64,000 nucleotides of DNA from assembly GCF_010994755.1 (NCBI RefSeq), contig NZ_WHSB02000017.1:62001-126000 (forward strand). Reading direction: 5' to 3'. The first letter of the stretch is position 1. Every line of letters begins with the position of its first letter. The position numbers and the translations under genes were made by a program. This document shows positions 18,894 through 27,608 of this stretch, piece by piece. The stretch is from Shinella lacus (GTDB lineage: Bacteria; Pseudomonadota; Alphaproteobacteria; Rhizobiales; Rhizobiaceae). The notes under the pieces were generated by a model. It saw only the letters and a list, made by a program, of their open reading frames with translations. It was not told where the DNA came from and did not search any database.

Positions 18894-20120
18894 TTATCTC
18901 TTGAGATTGACGAGGACTTCCATCAGTTCGGAACCGGTCTGGAAGACCTTCGAGTTGGCAGTGTAATTGCGCTGCGACTCGATCATGCTGGTCAGTTCTT
19001 CGGCGATGTCGACGTTGGAGTCTTCCAGCGCGCCGGAGATGATGGTGCCGTAGCCGCCGTTGCCGGCATAACCCATGACGACCACACCGGAATCGCTGCT
19101 CTGCGCGTAGACGTTGCCCGGCAGAGGCTTGAGGTTGTCCGGGCTCTGCACGTTCGCCATGGCGATACGGTATTTCGGAGCGAGGTCGCCGTTCTCGTAT
19201 TTGAGATAGACGATACCGTCGTCGCTGATTTCATAGCCGGCAACGCCGCTCGGGCCGATGCCGTCGATGTCGCCCTTGGCTGCGAAGTCGGCCGCAAGCT
19301 GCGTGCTGCCGCCGCTGGTGCCGCCGATGGAGATTTCCAGCGGGTTGAGCACACCGCCGCCGATGGTCGTCGGGCCCGCCAGCGTGATGTCCGTCGGCGA
19401 AACGAGCTTGCCGTCCGTGTCGAAGGTCAGGGTCGTCGCGGCAAGAAGCGGCGTGACCGTGCCGGAGACCGGGTCCGTATAGTTGACTTCCAGCGACCAC
19501 TCGTTCGGGGTGCCCGTCGTCGAATATTTGAAGTCGAGCTTGCGGGTGTTGCCGAGGCTGTCATAGGCGACCAGCGAGGTCGTCTTGGAGAACGGGTCTT
19601 CGGCATTCGACGGCAGGTTGACGTGCAGGTAGCCGCTTTCGGAGGCCTTCACGTTCAGCTCGCCGGCTGCAAGGTTGATCTCTTCGAGGCCCGCGAAACC
19701 GTTGATGACGATCGTCGGGTCTTCGGTCGAGGAATAGGGATAACCCATCAGCTTGAAGCCGGACGAGTTCTGCAGCGAGCCGTCGCTCATCGGCGTGAAG
19801 GCGCCGGCGCGGGTCATGTATTCGACACCGTCGGAACCCTGGACGATGAAGAAGCCCTTGCCGTTGATGGCGAGGTCCGTCGCAGAGGTGGTGTAGGTGA
19901 AGGTACCCTGCGAGGAGATGGAGTAGCGCACATCCGTGTTGACGCCGCCGGAATTGTAGGCGCCGCCGGTGGTGGGCAGGATAAGGGAGGAGAACTGGGT
20001 CGAGGCCTTCTTGTAGCCTGTCGTATTCGCGTTTGCGATGTTGTCGGCCACCGTGCTCAGGCGGTTCGCCTGTGCATTCATGCCGGAAACACCCGTTCTC
20101 ATCGTACCGTAGAGGCTCAT
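18894..20120 (-). CDS. flgE: Flagellar hook protein FlgE
   Basis: 408 residues, a typical hook protein length. Signatures are MSLYGTMRTGVSGMNAQANRLSTVADNIANANTTGYK at the N terminus and ELTSMIESQRNYTANSKVFQTGSELMEVLVNL at the C terminus. It polymerises into the curved hook under the FlgD cap, with length set by MotD/FliK. A hairpin lies in the 113-bp gap after rem, so flgE may be transcribed from its own promoter or with rem. Confidence 0.95.
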   Translation of the reverse strand: MSLYGTMRTGVSGMNAQANRLSTVADNIANANTTGYKKASTQFSSLILPTTGGAYNSGGVNTDVRYSISSQGTFTYTTSATDLAINGKGFFIVQGSDGVEYMTRAGAFTPMSDGSLQNSSGFKLMGYPYSSTEDPTIVINGFAGLEEINLAAGELNVKASESGYLHVNLPSNAEDPFSKTTSLVAYDSLGNTRKLDFKYSTTGTPNEWSLEVNYTDPVSGTVTPLLAATTLTFDTDGKLVSPTDITLAGPTTIGGGVLNPLEISIGGTSGGSTQLAADFAAKGDIDGIGPSGVAGYEISDDGIVYLKYENGDLAPKYRIAMANVQSPDNLKPLPGNVYAQSSDSGVVVMGYAGNGGYGTIISGALEDSNVDIAEELTSMIESQRNYTANSKVFQTGSELMEVLVNLKR

Positions 20121-20193
20121 GTCATTTCCCCGTTCGTCTCGTCACTACGACCCTATGAAACGGGCCTTGCGTGAAGCTGGCTGCCAAGGTCGT

Positions 20194-20219
20194 CTGGCAG
20201 GGTCCGCCTTCCCTGCCAG
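20194..20219. other. Hairpin between rem and flgE
   Basis: Inverted repeat CTGGCAGGG/CCCTGCCAG with an 8-nt loop, 15 nt after the rem stop in the minus direction. There is no T-run, so it is a weak terminator candidate or an mRNA-stabilising structure. Confidence 0.45.
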
Positions 20220-20233
20220 CCGGCAATCTCTTT

Positions 20234-20908
20234 TCAGCCCTGCCAGTCGATGCAGTAGCCAAGGAAGCGCTTGGAATCGATCGGGTCGAAACCGAGCTTC
20301 TTGCGCAGCTTCTTGCGCAGTTTGCTGATGTGGCTTTCGACGACGTTTTCTTCGACGTCCTCGTCGAAGATGCCGTAGATCGCGTTGAAGATCTGGGTCT
20401 TGGAAAGCCGGCGGCCGCGGTTGGCGACCAAATATTCCAGGATGCGGCGCTCGCGGCGCGGCAGCGGGAAGACTTCGTCGTTGATTTCCGGGTCGCGACC
20501 GTCGGAAAACACACGGATCGGGCCGATTTCGGTGAAGTTGGTCAGCGCCTTCAGGCGCCGCCGGATGGCCGCCGCACGGGCCAGGATTTCCCGGGGATGC
20601 ACCGGCTTGCGCACGACGTCATCGACGCCGCTGTCGAACAGCGCAAGCGTGTTTTCCAGGGAGGGTGTGTCGCTGACCGCGATCACCGGGGCCTGGGAGC
20701 GGTCCCGGATCGCGCGCGGCAGTTCCATGCCGAGCTGGCCCTGGCCAATCAGGAAGGCCTCGACCGCATCGATGTCCGAATCGGCAGCGGTGTTGACCCA
20801 CTCGCCGAATTCACGGGGATCGAACCCCGTCGAGGGCACGCCCTCGCGTCCAAATAGAGAAGTATAACCATCTTTCACGAGCTCTCGCTCATCAACCACT
20901 ACGATCAT
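20234..20908 (-). CDS. rem: OmpR-type flagellar activator Rem
   Basis: 224-residue two-domain regulator. The C-terminal winged helix is clear ([26 protein letters not shown], then [13 protein letters not shown]). The N-terminal receiver fold is degenerate: the segment [17 protein letters not shown] aligns with the usual DLVLLDLMLPGMDGLEL, placing Phe52 where the phosphate-accepting Asp belongs. In S. meliloti Rem is activated by VisN/VisR and switches on late flagellar and motility genes during growth. Its 281-bp upstream region is rich in GTTAAC and dyad motifs. Confidence 0.92.
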   Translation of the reverse strand: MIVVVDERELVKDGYTSLFGREGVPSTGFDPREFGEWVNTAADSDIDAVEAFLIGQGQLGMELPRAIRDRSQAPVIAVSDTPSLENTLALFDSGVDDVVRKPVHPREILARAAAIRRRLKALTNFTEIGPIRVFSDGRDPEINDEVFPLPRRERRILEYLVANRGRRLSKTQIFNAIYGIFDEDVEENVVESHISKLRKKLRKKLGFDPIDSKRFLGYCIDWQG

Positions 20909-21189
20909 TCGTCCGCCTCCGAATCAGTGTGGTGCCACGTTGAGGCAGTGGTACGAATCGGGCGAATCACCGGCAATTAGAGAAAGTGACTGAGTGGAAT
21001 TAACAGTTGATTAAGATTTGCGTGCCGATTTGATCTACATATAGTAGGTCGCCTCGACTTTCGCCACAACTATGTAGTGGAAAAGTTAACAAAGGTTAAC
21101 GACGCGCCTTGTCATCCCAATTCAGGGCGCATTCCTGCCACATTACGGCACAGGTCGTTCGGGGTGTGAAATTTCAACTTTTAGTCGAA
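20909..21189 (-). promoter_or_regulatory. rem promoter region with dyads
   Basis: AT-rich 281 bp upstream of rem. It contains an inverted pair CTACATA (21035-21041) and TATGTAG (21071-21077), plus two GTTAAC boxes at 21085-21090 and 21095-21100. It is the expected site of VisN/VisR action and possible autoregulation. Exact promoter elements were not assigned. Confidence 0.5.
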
Positions 21190-21768
21190 TTATTGGCAGA
21201 ACTGTTTCGCGTTCGCCGTCCAGCTTCCGTAGCCCGTCGCGACCAGATTTGCGATCACCCGGCAGACATAACGCTTCTGCGCGGGGTCGTTGTTCGGCCC
21301 CGCATGATAGCGCGCGACGGCCATCGTCCAGGTCTCATGCCTGGCGTGAAGCCGCGAAAGAAACGCCGCCGCATACTCGACGTTCTTGCGCGGGTCAAAC
21401 ATTTCCGCCGTCGAGGCAAACTGGTCGCGGTGGAAGTGGTGGTTGATCTGCATGCAGCCGAGGTCGATCAGCTTCGCGCCGCTGGCGCGCGCCTTCTCGA
21501 AAGCCTGCAACGCATCCTGCCGGTCGCGGCCGAAAAAGGCCTTGCCCTCGATGTTCATGGCATAGGGCTGCAACGATCCCTTCCGGCCGGTCTCGGTGAG
21601 ACCGACGGAATAGAGGATGCCGGCCGGTATGTCATATTTCGCGGCCGCGGCGAGGATTTCACGCTCGCAGGCCCCGACGGAGGCGTTAGCGTCAGAGATA
21701 GACGCCGCCAGTGCGCTGAGGCTGACCGCCAGCGAGGCCAGGAGCGTTTTCCGACGTGTTGCCTTCAT
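21190..21768 (-). CDS. Secreted lytic transglycosylase, flagellum-associated (SLT domain)
   Basis: 192 residues: a signal peptide (MKATRRKTLLASLAVSLSALAASISDANA) and an SLT-type catalytic domain. The catalytic Glu is likely Glu59 in SVGLTETG, followed by LGCMQINHHFH and AVARYHAGP, all typical of the family. It probably opens peptidoglycan for the flagellar rod, compensating for the FlgJ-type protein without a muramidase. The ATG at 21768 has a GAGGGA box and is the only start that keeps the signal peptide. It therefore overlaps motD by 77 nt in another frame. Confidence 0.85.
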   Translation of the reverse strand: MKATRRKTLLASLAVSLSALAASISDANASVGACEREILAAAAKYDIPAGILYSVGLTETGRKGSLQPYAMNIEGKAFFGRDRQDALQAFEKARASGAKLIDLGCMQINHHFHRDQFASTAEMFDPRKNVEYAAAFLSRLHARHETWTMAVARYHAGPNNDPAQKRYVCRVIANLVATGYGSWTANAKQFCQ

Positions 21769-23110
21769 GGGACATTCCCTCGCGTGCAAAATTGCGTGCC
21801 TGCTGCTCTCCGCCGCCCTGGCGGCCATTGCCGCCTTCACGCGCCTGTGGGTTGGAGAACTGCTGCTGTTGCTGCTGGTTCTGGCTGTCGCCCTGCTGGC
21901 CGTTCGCGCTCTTGTCGGCCGGCGAAAGCTGCACGGTGACCTGGTCGACGGCAAAACCCTGGCCGCGCAGCGCACGCACGATGGCGTCCTGATCGTCGGT
22001 AAGCTGCCGATAGGCTTCGCCCGTCTCCACCTGCAACGAGACGACGAGCGCGTCGCCGTGCAGGCGCAGCGTGGCGGTGACGAGGCCGAGCTCGATCGGG
22101 TGCATCTGGATCTTCAGCGTGTTGACGACCTTGCCGGTCGCAGCCGCTTCGGAATGGCTGAGCCCGCCGGTGGCACTGAGCGAGGCCGCCCATTGCGGGT
22201 CCTGCGTGATCGCGGAGGTCACGGCGCCCGCATTGCCGGTCTGCGCGAGGCCGATATAACGGCGCGCATCGACCACGGTCACCGTCTCGCCCTTCACGCC
22301 GGTCGGATTAGCGTCGCGGAAGGTGGCGCGCTCGCCGGCGTCGGAAAGTTTCATGTCGAGATCGCGCCCCTTGCCGTCGGCGCGGATCAGGCGGAAGAGT
22401 TGGTCGGTATCGGACTGCGGCACCTCGCCGGCATCCGCACCATCGACCGCCGCCGTGGCATCGGCCTTCACCGCCGTGGCATCGGCGCGTGCTTCGGCCT
22501 TGGCCTGGCCCTTGCCGCCGGTCTGCGTCTTGACGTCCTGTACGGCGCCCGCGACACCAGCCTTCGCCGCCGCGCCATTGGTCACGGCGTTCGGGGCGGC
22601 CAGCATTTCCAGGAGATTGCCGACATCCGTGTTCGCCGGTGCCGCCTCTGCCGTGTCGGTCGTCGCCTCGGCGTCGTCCGCGGCCGGCTCGTCAGTATTG
22701 CGTGCACTGACCTTGTCGGTGTTGCGCCCCTCGCCCTGCGTCTTGCGACCGTGGCGACCAGCGGTTTCGAGCAGGGCTGCCGCCTTTTCCTCGAAGGGCA
22801 CCGCGTCCTCTTCGGGCACGTCCGCCCCGGCCTTGTTGCGCAAGGCTTCGTTGAGCGCCGCTCCGTCGCGACGGCCGAGCTTGACGCGCGTCTCGTCGGT
22901 CTTCTCCCCTTCGGGTTCACCCGCGCCGATCGAGAGCGACAGGCGCGCGCCCTTGCGGCCCGAATCGCCCTCTCGTCCGGAGATGCTCGCAACGGCACTG
23001 GCGAAACCGCCCTCTTCCGAAGCGCCGGCGGAAAGGCCGTGAGCGGCCTTGCCCTTGGTTGGCGCATGCCCCTGCACGACGCCCAAAACCCCGCTACCGA
23101 TGGTGCTCAA
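21692..23110 (-). CDS. motD: Hook-length control protein MotD (FliK)
   Basis: 472 residues. The N-terminal two thirds is low-complexity, Ala/Glu/Asp/Thr-rich and presumably unfolded, as in hook-length rulers. The C-terminal region (VVNTLKIQMHPIELGLVTATLRLHGDALVVSLQVETGEAYRQL) is the Flg_hook domain that switches FlhB specificity. In S. meliloti MotD was first seen as a motility protein and later shown to be FliK. The start overlaps the motC stop by 4 nt. The last 25 codons overlap the transglycosylase gene. Confidence 0.9.
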   Translation of the reverse strand: MSTIGSGVLGVVQGHAPTKGKAAHGLSAGASEEGGFASAVASISGREGDSGRKGARLSLSIGAGEPEGEKTDETRVKLGRRDGAALNEALRNKAGADVPEEDAVPFEEKAAALLETAGRHGRKTQGEGRNTDKVSARNTDEPAADDAEATTDTAEAAPANTDVGNLLEMLAAPNAVTNGAAAKAGVAGAVQDVKTQTGGKGQAKAEARADATAVKADATAAVDGADAGEVPQSDTDQLFRLIRADGKGRDLDMKLSDAGERATFRDANPTGVKGETVTVVDARRYIGLAQTGNAGAVTSAITQDPQWAASLSATGGLSHSEAAATGKVVNTLKIQMHPIELGLVTATLRLHGDALVVSLQVETGEAYRQLTDDQDAIVRALRGQGFAVDQVTVQLSPADKSANGQQGDSQNQQQQQQFSNPQAREGGNGRQGGGEQQARNFAREGMSHEGNTSENAPGLAGGQPQRTGGVYL

Positions 23111-24429
23111 CTGCCTTCTCCTTTCAAGAGCGCGTCGATTTCGTCGAGCTTGGACCGGCCGCCCGATACGAATGTATCGAAAGCCGGATCGATGCCCGCC
23201 GTTTCGCCCTGCTCTTTCGTTTCCTCTTTCGGCTCGATAGCCGATGCGACCGGCGTTTCTTCGCCGCCGGCGCGCGGGTCCATTGCCCGGTCCGCCATTT
23301 CCGCTTCGCTCAGCCCCTCGTAGGAGGCGTCTTCCACGTCGGCGGTCGGCACGGCGGCTTTCGCCTCCGTCGGCACCGTCTCCGGCACGCGCAGCACTTC
23401 CTCGGCCACCGCACGGGCCGCCGCCTTCAGGGCGCGGTCCTTGGCCGAAAGCTTGTCGTCGGGAATGGCGATGATCGATTCCATCGCCTGCGCCACGTCG
23501 CCTGACGGCACCGAGGCGAGGCCCGAATAGAGATCCGCCAGGACCTTCGGCACGCTTTCGCCGTCGCCCGACAGCGCCTGTGCGCGTTCGGCCGCAAGCG
23601 AGGCCAGCTTGTTCTTGCCCGAGATCGCGGCAAGCCGCGCCATGCGCAGGTAGACCTCACGCTGGCGGGGCACGTCCATGAAGGAGAGGATTTCAAGGAT
23701 ATCGTCTTCCTTGATCGCCTCGAAATGGTCCACCGCCAGCTTCACGAAAAGATCGGCGAACTGGCTGGCATAGGGCGAGCGCAGGTAGCGGCGCGCATAG
23801 CGGTTGGCATAGGCCATGCTCTTGTCGATCCAGCCCGCTTCGCTGGCGATATAGATCGAGCGGCGCAGGGCCGCCTCCTCGACGATCGTGCCGGGCGCGA
23901 CAAGGCGGCCCCAGTCGAAATAGGTCAGCGCCAGCGCCGGGTCCTTGCGCATGACGGAATTGGCCGAGACGAGCGCCAGATAGGCGCCGACGCGCGAGCG
24001 CTTGTATTCCGGGAAGATTTCCGCGAGCGACTTGACGCTCTGCGTGCCGCGGCCGCTGAGATAGCTGCGCAGCGCATCCGTGAGGCGGGAATCGAAATGC
24101 CCGTCCACATCCTTGGTGATCAGGAATTCCAGCGTCTCGGGATTGCCGCCGCTCATGGCATAAACGAGGGCCGCATCGACATTGCGCGGATCATCGAAGA
24201 TCGACGAATCCGCCGTGCGCAGCCGCTCGTCGATCGTGCTCAGCAGGAAGCGCTGCATTTCCATCGCCGAATGGTCGCCGAGCGCAACCGTGTCCTGCAC
24301 ATATTGCAGCGACCGGATCATCTTGTAGGGCGCGAGGTCGTCGAGATTTTCGGCACGCGCGGAGGCGGTACCGCAAACCGCAGTGCAGAGGACCGTACCC
24401 GTCAGGAGGAGGCGCCGCAACAAGCCCAT
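23107..24429 (-). CDS. motC: Periplasmic motility protein MotC
   Basis: 440 residues with a signal peptide (MGLLRRLLLTGTVLCTAVCGTASA) and a helical body. The C-terminal about 90 residues are acidic and Pro/Glu-rich. In S. meliloti MotC is a periplasmic partner of MotB needed for torque generation, stabilised by MotE. The family is restricted to Rhizobiales. It lies 4 nt from motB and overlaps motD. Confidence 0.93.
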   Translation of the reverse strand: MGLLRRLLLTGTVLCTAVCGTASARAENLDDLAPYKMIRSLQYVQDTVALGDHSAMEMQRFLLSTIDERLRTADSSIFDDPRNVDAALVYAMSGGNPETLEFLITKDVDGHFDSRLTDALRSYLSGRGTQSVKSLAEIFPEYKRSRVGAYLALVSANSVMRKDPALALTYFDWGRLVAPGTIVEEAALRRSIYIASEAGWIDKSMAYANRYARRYLRSPYASQFADLFVKLAVDHFEAIKEDDILEILSFMDVPRQREVYLRMARLAAISGKNKLASLAAERAQALSGDGESVPKVLADLYSGLASVPSGDVAQAMESIIAIPDDKLSAKDRALKAAARAVAEEVLRVPETVPTEAKAAVPTADVEDASYEGLSEAEMADRAMDPRAGGEETPVASAIEPKEETKEQGETAGIDPAFDTFVSGGRSKLDEIDALLKGEGS

Positions 24430-24433
24430 GGCG

Positions 24434-25657
24434 TCAGGTGCCCTCGGCCTGGATGAGGATTTCGATGCGTCGGTTGGCGTCGGCCATCGGATCGTCCGGC
24501 ACCTTCAGGCGACGATCGGCAAAGCCGGTCACCTGGCTCACGCGCTTCTCTTCAAGCCCGCCGCGCACCAGCATGTAATAGGCGCTCTCGGCACGCTCCA
24601 TGGACAGGCGCCAGTTGTCGTTCTTGCCGCCGGCGAAGGGGCGGGCGTCCGTATGGCCGCGGATCGCGATCGCGCCGGGCCGGGCTTCGAGAATCTTGCC
24701 GATCTTCTCCATGGCCAGCACCATCTCGCGCTTGGGCAGCGCCGAGCCGATGTTGAACATGGGCGTGTCGAGCTGGTCGGTGAGGCTGACGAGCAGGCCG
24801 CCCTCGGCCGGGATCACGGTCAGGCCTTCCGCCAGTTTGCCGAGCGTGCCGATCTGTTCGGTGATCTGCTTCTTCAGCTCGTCCGCCTTCTTTTCCTCGG
24901 CGGACTTGGCCTCGTCTTCGTTGGCCTTGGTTTCCTCGGCAATGGCCTTTTCCGCTTTGGCCTTGGCGGCCGCAGCCTTTTCGGCCTCTTCCTTTTCGAG
25001 CGCTTCCTTCACCGTGTCGTCGCTGGCGGCCGCTATCTGCTGGGCGGTCTTGCCTTCGCTGCCGGCATCGGTCGCCTGCGAGACCTCGACCTGCTGCGTC
25101 CAGAAATCCGGATCGAACGGGTCACGATAGGCTTCGCCGCCATTGGCGCCGGTGGCGGGACCGGAGGTCGCCGCACCGCCCTCACCCTTGGCGCTGACAT
25201 TGGCCTGCTGGCCGACTTCCTGCGCGATCTCGGAAAGCACGGAATAGGGGTTCTCGAAGAAATTGGCCTCGGAATATTGCGATTCCTCGCCGGCCGTCGT
25301 CTTCTCGTCCTTGCCGCTTTCGGCACCGTTGCCGCTTGCCTGCTGCTGGCCCTGCTCCTTGGACTTGTCCTGGGTGGCCTCGCCTTCGGCGCTGTTGGCC
25401 GGCTTCTTCACCGATTTGTCGGCCGGCTTGTCGTCGGTCAGCTTGATCGGGTTGAAATAGGACGCGACCGAGGCCTGCGTCTTCTCGTTGGCGGCATTGA
25501 CGAGCCACATGACGAGGAAGAACGCCATCATCGCGGTCATGAAGTCGGCATAGGCGATCTTCCAGGCGGCCGAATGGTGGTCGCCTTCATGATCGCCATG
25601 GCGTTTGACGATGATGATCTCGTTCTTTCCGTGGTGGTGATTTTCGCCTTCGCTCAT
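24434..25657 (-). CDS. motB: Flagellar stator protein MotB
   Basis: 407 residues. There is a single membrane helix after WKIAYADFMTAMMAFFLVMW, with the proton-accepting Asp38. A long Lys/Glu/Ala-rich linker (about residues 75-260) follows. The C-terminal OmpA-like peptidoglycan-binding domain contains IRGHTDARPF. Enterobacterial MotB is about 310 residues; the extra length is the linker, which in rhizobia may contact MotC. Partner motA is 21 kb away on the other strand. The start overlaps the FliH-like stop (ATGA). Confidence 0.95.
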   Translation of the reverse strand: MSEGENHHHGKNEIIIVKRHGDHEGDHHSAAWKIAYADFMTAMMAFFLVMWLVNAANEKTQASVASYFNPIKLTDDKPADKSVKKPANSAEGEATQDKSKEQGQQQASGNGAESGKDEKTTAGEESQYSEANFFENPYSVLSEIAQEVGQQANVSAKGEGGAATSGPATGANGGEAYRDPFDPDFWTQQVEVSQATDAGSEGKTAQQIAAASDDTVKEALEKEEAEKAAAAKAKAEKAIAEETKANEDEAKSAEEKKADELKKQITEQIGTLGKLAEGLTVIPAEGGLLVSLTDQLDTPMFNIGSALPKREMVLAMEKIGKILEARPGAIAIRGHTDARPFAGGKNDNWRLSMERAESAYYMLVRGGLEEKRVSQVTGFADRRLKVPDDPMADANRRIEILIQAEGT

Positions 25658-26307
25658 GCAAGCACCTTGCGTACGGTATCAGCCCAGGCTGCCATCCGCG
25701 TTACGAGGACGGTTTCGCCGAACTCCACCGTCAGATCGACATCCTGCATCTCGACATGCCGGAAGACCGGCGCGGGCTCGTCGAAATGCGATTGCAATTG
25801 TTCGAAGAGGTTGAACGGCCCCTTCACCGTGATCGCCATGCCCTCGTCGGCCTTGAGGCCTTCGGCGATCATGCGGGCGAGGTCGGCGACGGCACCCGTC
25901 GTCAGGATCTCGCTCATGACCGGCGCCAGAACCTCGGCCGTCTGGGCGGCGACGCGATCGGCAACTTCGCCGGTCAGCGTGGAAAACCGCTCGGCCAGCG
26001 CCCTGGCATAGTCCAGCTCGTAGCGCATCTTCAGCGCGTCGAGTTCGGCCTCGTGCTCTGCCTTCAAGGCGGCGATATCCGCCTCGTGTTTTGCGACAAG
26101 CTCCGCCTCGGCTTCCGCCCGGCCTTCCGCAAAAGCTTCGGCGCGTTCGGCGGCAAGGTCGACCGGCGGTTCCGGCGGCGGCATCGCGAAGGCCGGAACG
26201 GCAGCGCCACCCTCGGCCTCACCCATGGAAGGCGACGAAAAGGCGGGCGCCCTGGCGCGCGGCGGTGCGCCAAAATCCTTGAGGTAACGGGCGAGTTGCA
26301 CACTCAT
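25654..26307 (-). CDS. FliH-like candidate upstream of motB
   Basis: 217 residues. There is a Pro-rich N terminus, then a long charged helix with small-residue spacing (about 60-120, AERAEAFAEGRAEAEAELVAKHEADIAALKAEHEAELDAL), then an alpha/beta C-terminal domain. That order is the layout of FliH/YscL, the stator that regulates the FliI ATPase. No clear FliH is found elsewhere in the window. The ATG at 26307 (MSVQLARYLKDFG) is preferred; the frame runs on to 26490 with unlikely residues. It leads the motB-motC-motD operon. Confidence 0.65.
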   Translation of the reverse strand: MSVQLARYLKDFGAPPRARAPAFSSPSMGEAEGGAAVPAFAMPPPEPPVDLAAERAEAFAEGRAEAEAELVAKHEADIAALKAEHEAELDALKMRYELDYARALAERFSTLTGEVADRVAAQTAEVLAPVMSEILTTGAVADLARMIAEGLKADEGMAITVKGPFNLFEQLQSHFDEPAPVFRHVEMQDVDLTVEFGETVLVTRMAAWADTVRKVLA

Positions 26308-26624
26308 GCCGCGCCCTCCCGCCCTGCCGCGTGCCGGACGAACGAAGAGAGGACCCGACGGGAACCCCGTGGGCCGTTTCGACGCTCGCTCTCGAAAACA
26401 CTGGAACCTGACACCACCGCTGACCTGTCTCCTCGGACAACAAGCACCTTTCGGGTCGCGAAAGGCGCACAATCTTCCTGATCGTGCCATTGAGCCTAGG
26501 GGTTCAAACTTGTGCGAGGATGAAGATGAAAGGGTGTTGGGCCGCGCCAGGGCAAATAGCGCGGCCCAACCGCCCGCCTCGGCCGATGACCAGCGGCCGG
26601 GCGGATGAGAAAACCTGCCTGCTC
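26308..26624. other. Spacer between flaC and the motB operon
   Basis: 317 bp containing the flaC terminator-like hairpin (26539-26567) and, nearer 26308, the presumed promoter of the fliH-like/motB operon. No other structure was recognised. Confidence 0.45.
26539..26567 (-). terminator. Probable flaC terminator
   Basis: Stem GGGCCGCGC/GCGCGGCCC with an 11-nt loop, about 58 nt after the flaC stop in the minus direction. Only a weak T-rich tail follows, so efficiency is uncertain. Confidence 0.5.
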
Positions 26625-27608
26625 TTACTGACGGAAGAGCTGGAGGATGTTTTCGGCACTCGAATTGGCGATCGACAGCGACTGGATGCCGAGCTGCTGC
26701 TGGGTCTGCAACGCCTTGAGGCGGGTCGATTCCTCGTTCATGTCGGCATCGACGAGACGGCCGATGCCCTTGTCGATCACGTCGTTGAGGCTGGCGACGA
26801 AGCTCTCCTGCATGCCGATGCGCTTGGTAATCGCGCCGAGCGTGGAAGCGGAGTTCGTCAGGTCCTTGATGATCTTGTCGACGACACTGATCATGTCGTC
26901 GAGTTCTTCGTAGGTGGTCGTCAACGTTCCGTCCGGATCGTCCTGGATCGAGATCGCCGTGTCGGCTGGCGATGCACCACCCATATCGATGAGATAGTAG
27001 TAGCGCGGGGGGCCTGCCCCGTCGTCCGTCAGTTCGCTGGCGTCGATCGACCTGGTGAGAAAGCCACGCTCGGGGTCCTCGATGTCGATCAGCACGGACG
27101 TCTCCGTGTCGAAGTCGAGCGTGGTGACCTTGACGTTGCCGCTGGCGGTGCGCACGAAGGAGGCGACGACGGATTTGATGCCGAGCGCGTCGGTACCAGT
27201 ATTATAGAGCCAGTTCTCGCCCGAGAAGGATGCCGACTGGGCAGCCGAGACGAGCTGGTTCTTCAGTTCGGTGATTTCGTCGTTGATCTTGTTCTTGTCG
27301 ACGCCCGGTTCGCGCGCGGCCACCAGCTTCGCCTTGATCTCGCTCATCACCTCGATGACGTTTTCAAGCGAGGTATAGGCGGTGTCGACCTTGGCGGCGC
27401 CGAGGCCGAGTGCGTCGGCGACGGTCGAAAGCGCGCGGTTGTCGGAGCGCATCGTAGTGGCGATCGACCAGTAGGCGGCGTTGTCGGCGGCGGTCTCGAC
27501 GCGCAGGCCCGACGAAACGCGTGCCTGGGTCGTCTCGAGACCCGTATCGATGGAACGGAGGGTTTGCAGCGCCGCCATGGCGGCGGAGTTGGTCAATATG
27601 CTGGTCAT
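26625..27608 (-). CDS. flaC: Flagellin FlaC
   Basis: 327-residue filament subunit. The N terminus MTSILTNSAAMAALQTLRSID and C terminus RLVDADMNEESTRLKALQTQQQLGIQSLSIANSSAENILQLF are the conserved flagellin D0/D1 parts. The central domain (about 140-250) differs from FlaA and FlaB and is longer. It lacks the FGHDGTD segment they share and has its own Asp/Tyr-rich stretch. The ATG at 27608 is chosen over 27614 by analogy with the sister flagellins. The leader shares conserved blocks with flaA and flaB. The letter is by position; it could correspond to FlaD elsewhere. Confidence 0.93.
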   Translation of the reverse strand: MTSILTNSAAMAALQTLRSIDTGLETTQARVSSGLRVETAADNAAYWSIATTMRSDNRALSTVADALGLGAAKVDTAYTSLENVIEVMSEIKAKLVAAREPGVDKNKINDEITELKNQLVSAAQSASFSGENWLYNTGTDALGIKSVVASFVRTASGNVKVTTLDFDTETSVLIDIEDPERGFLTRSIDASELTDDGAGPPRYYYLIDMGGASPADTAISIQDDPDGTLTTTYEELDDMISVVDKIIKDLTNSASTLGAITKRIGMQESFVASLNDVIDKGIGRLVDADMNEESTRLKALQTQQQLGIQSLSIANSSAENILQLFRQ

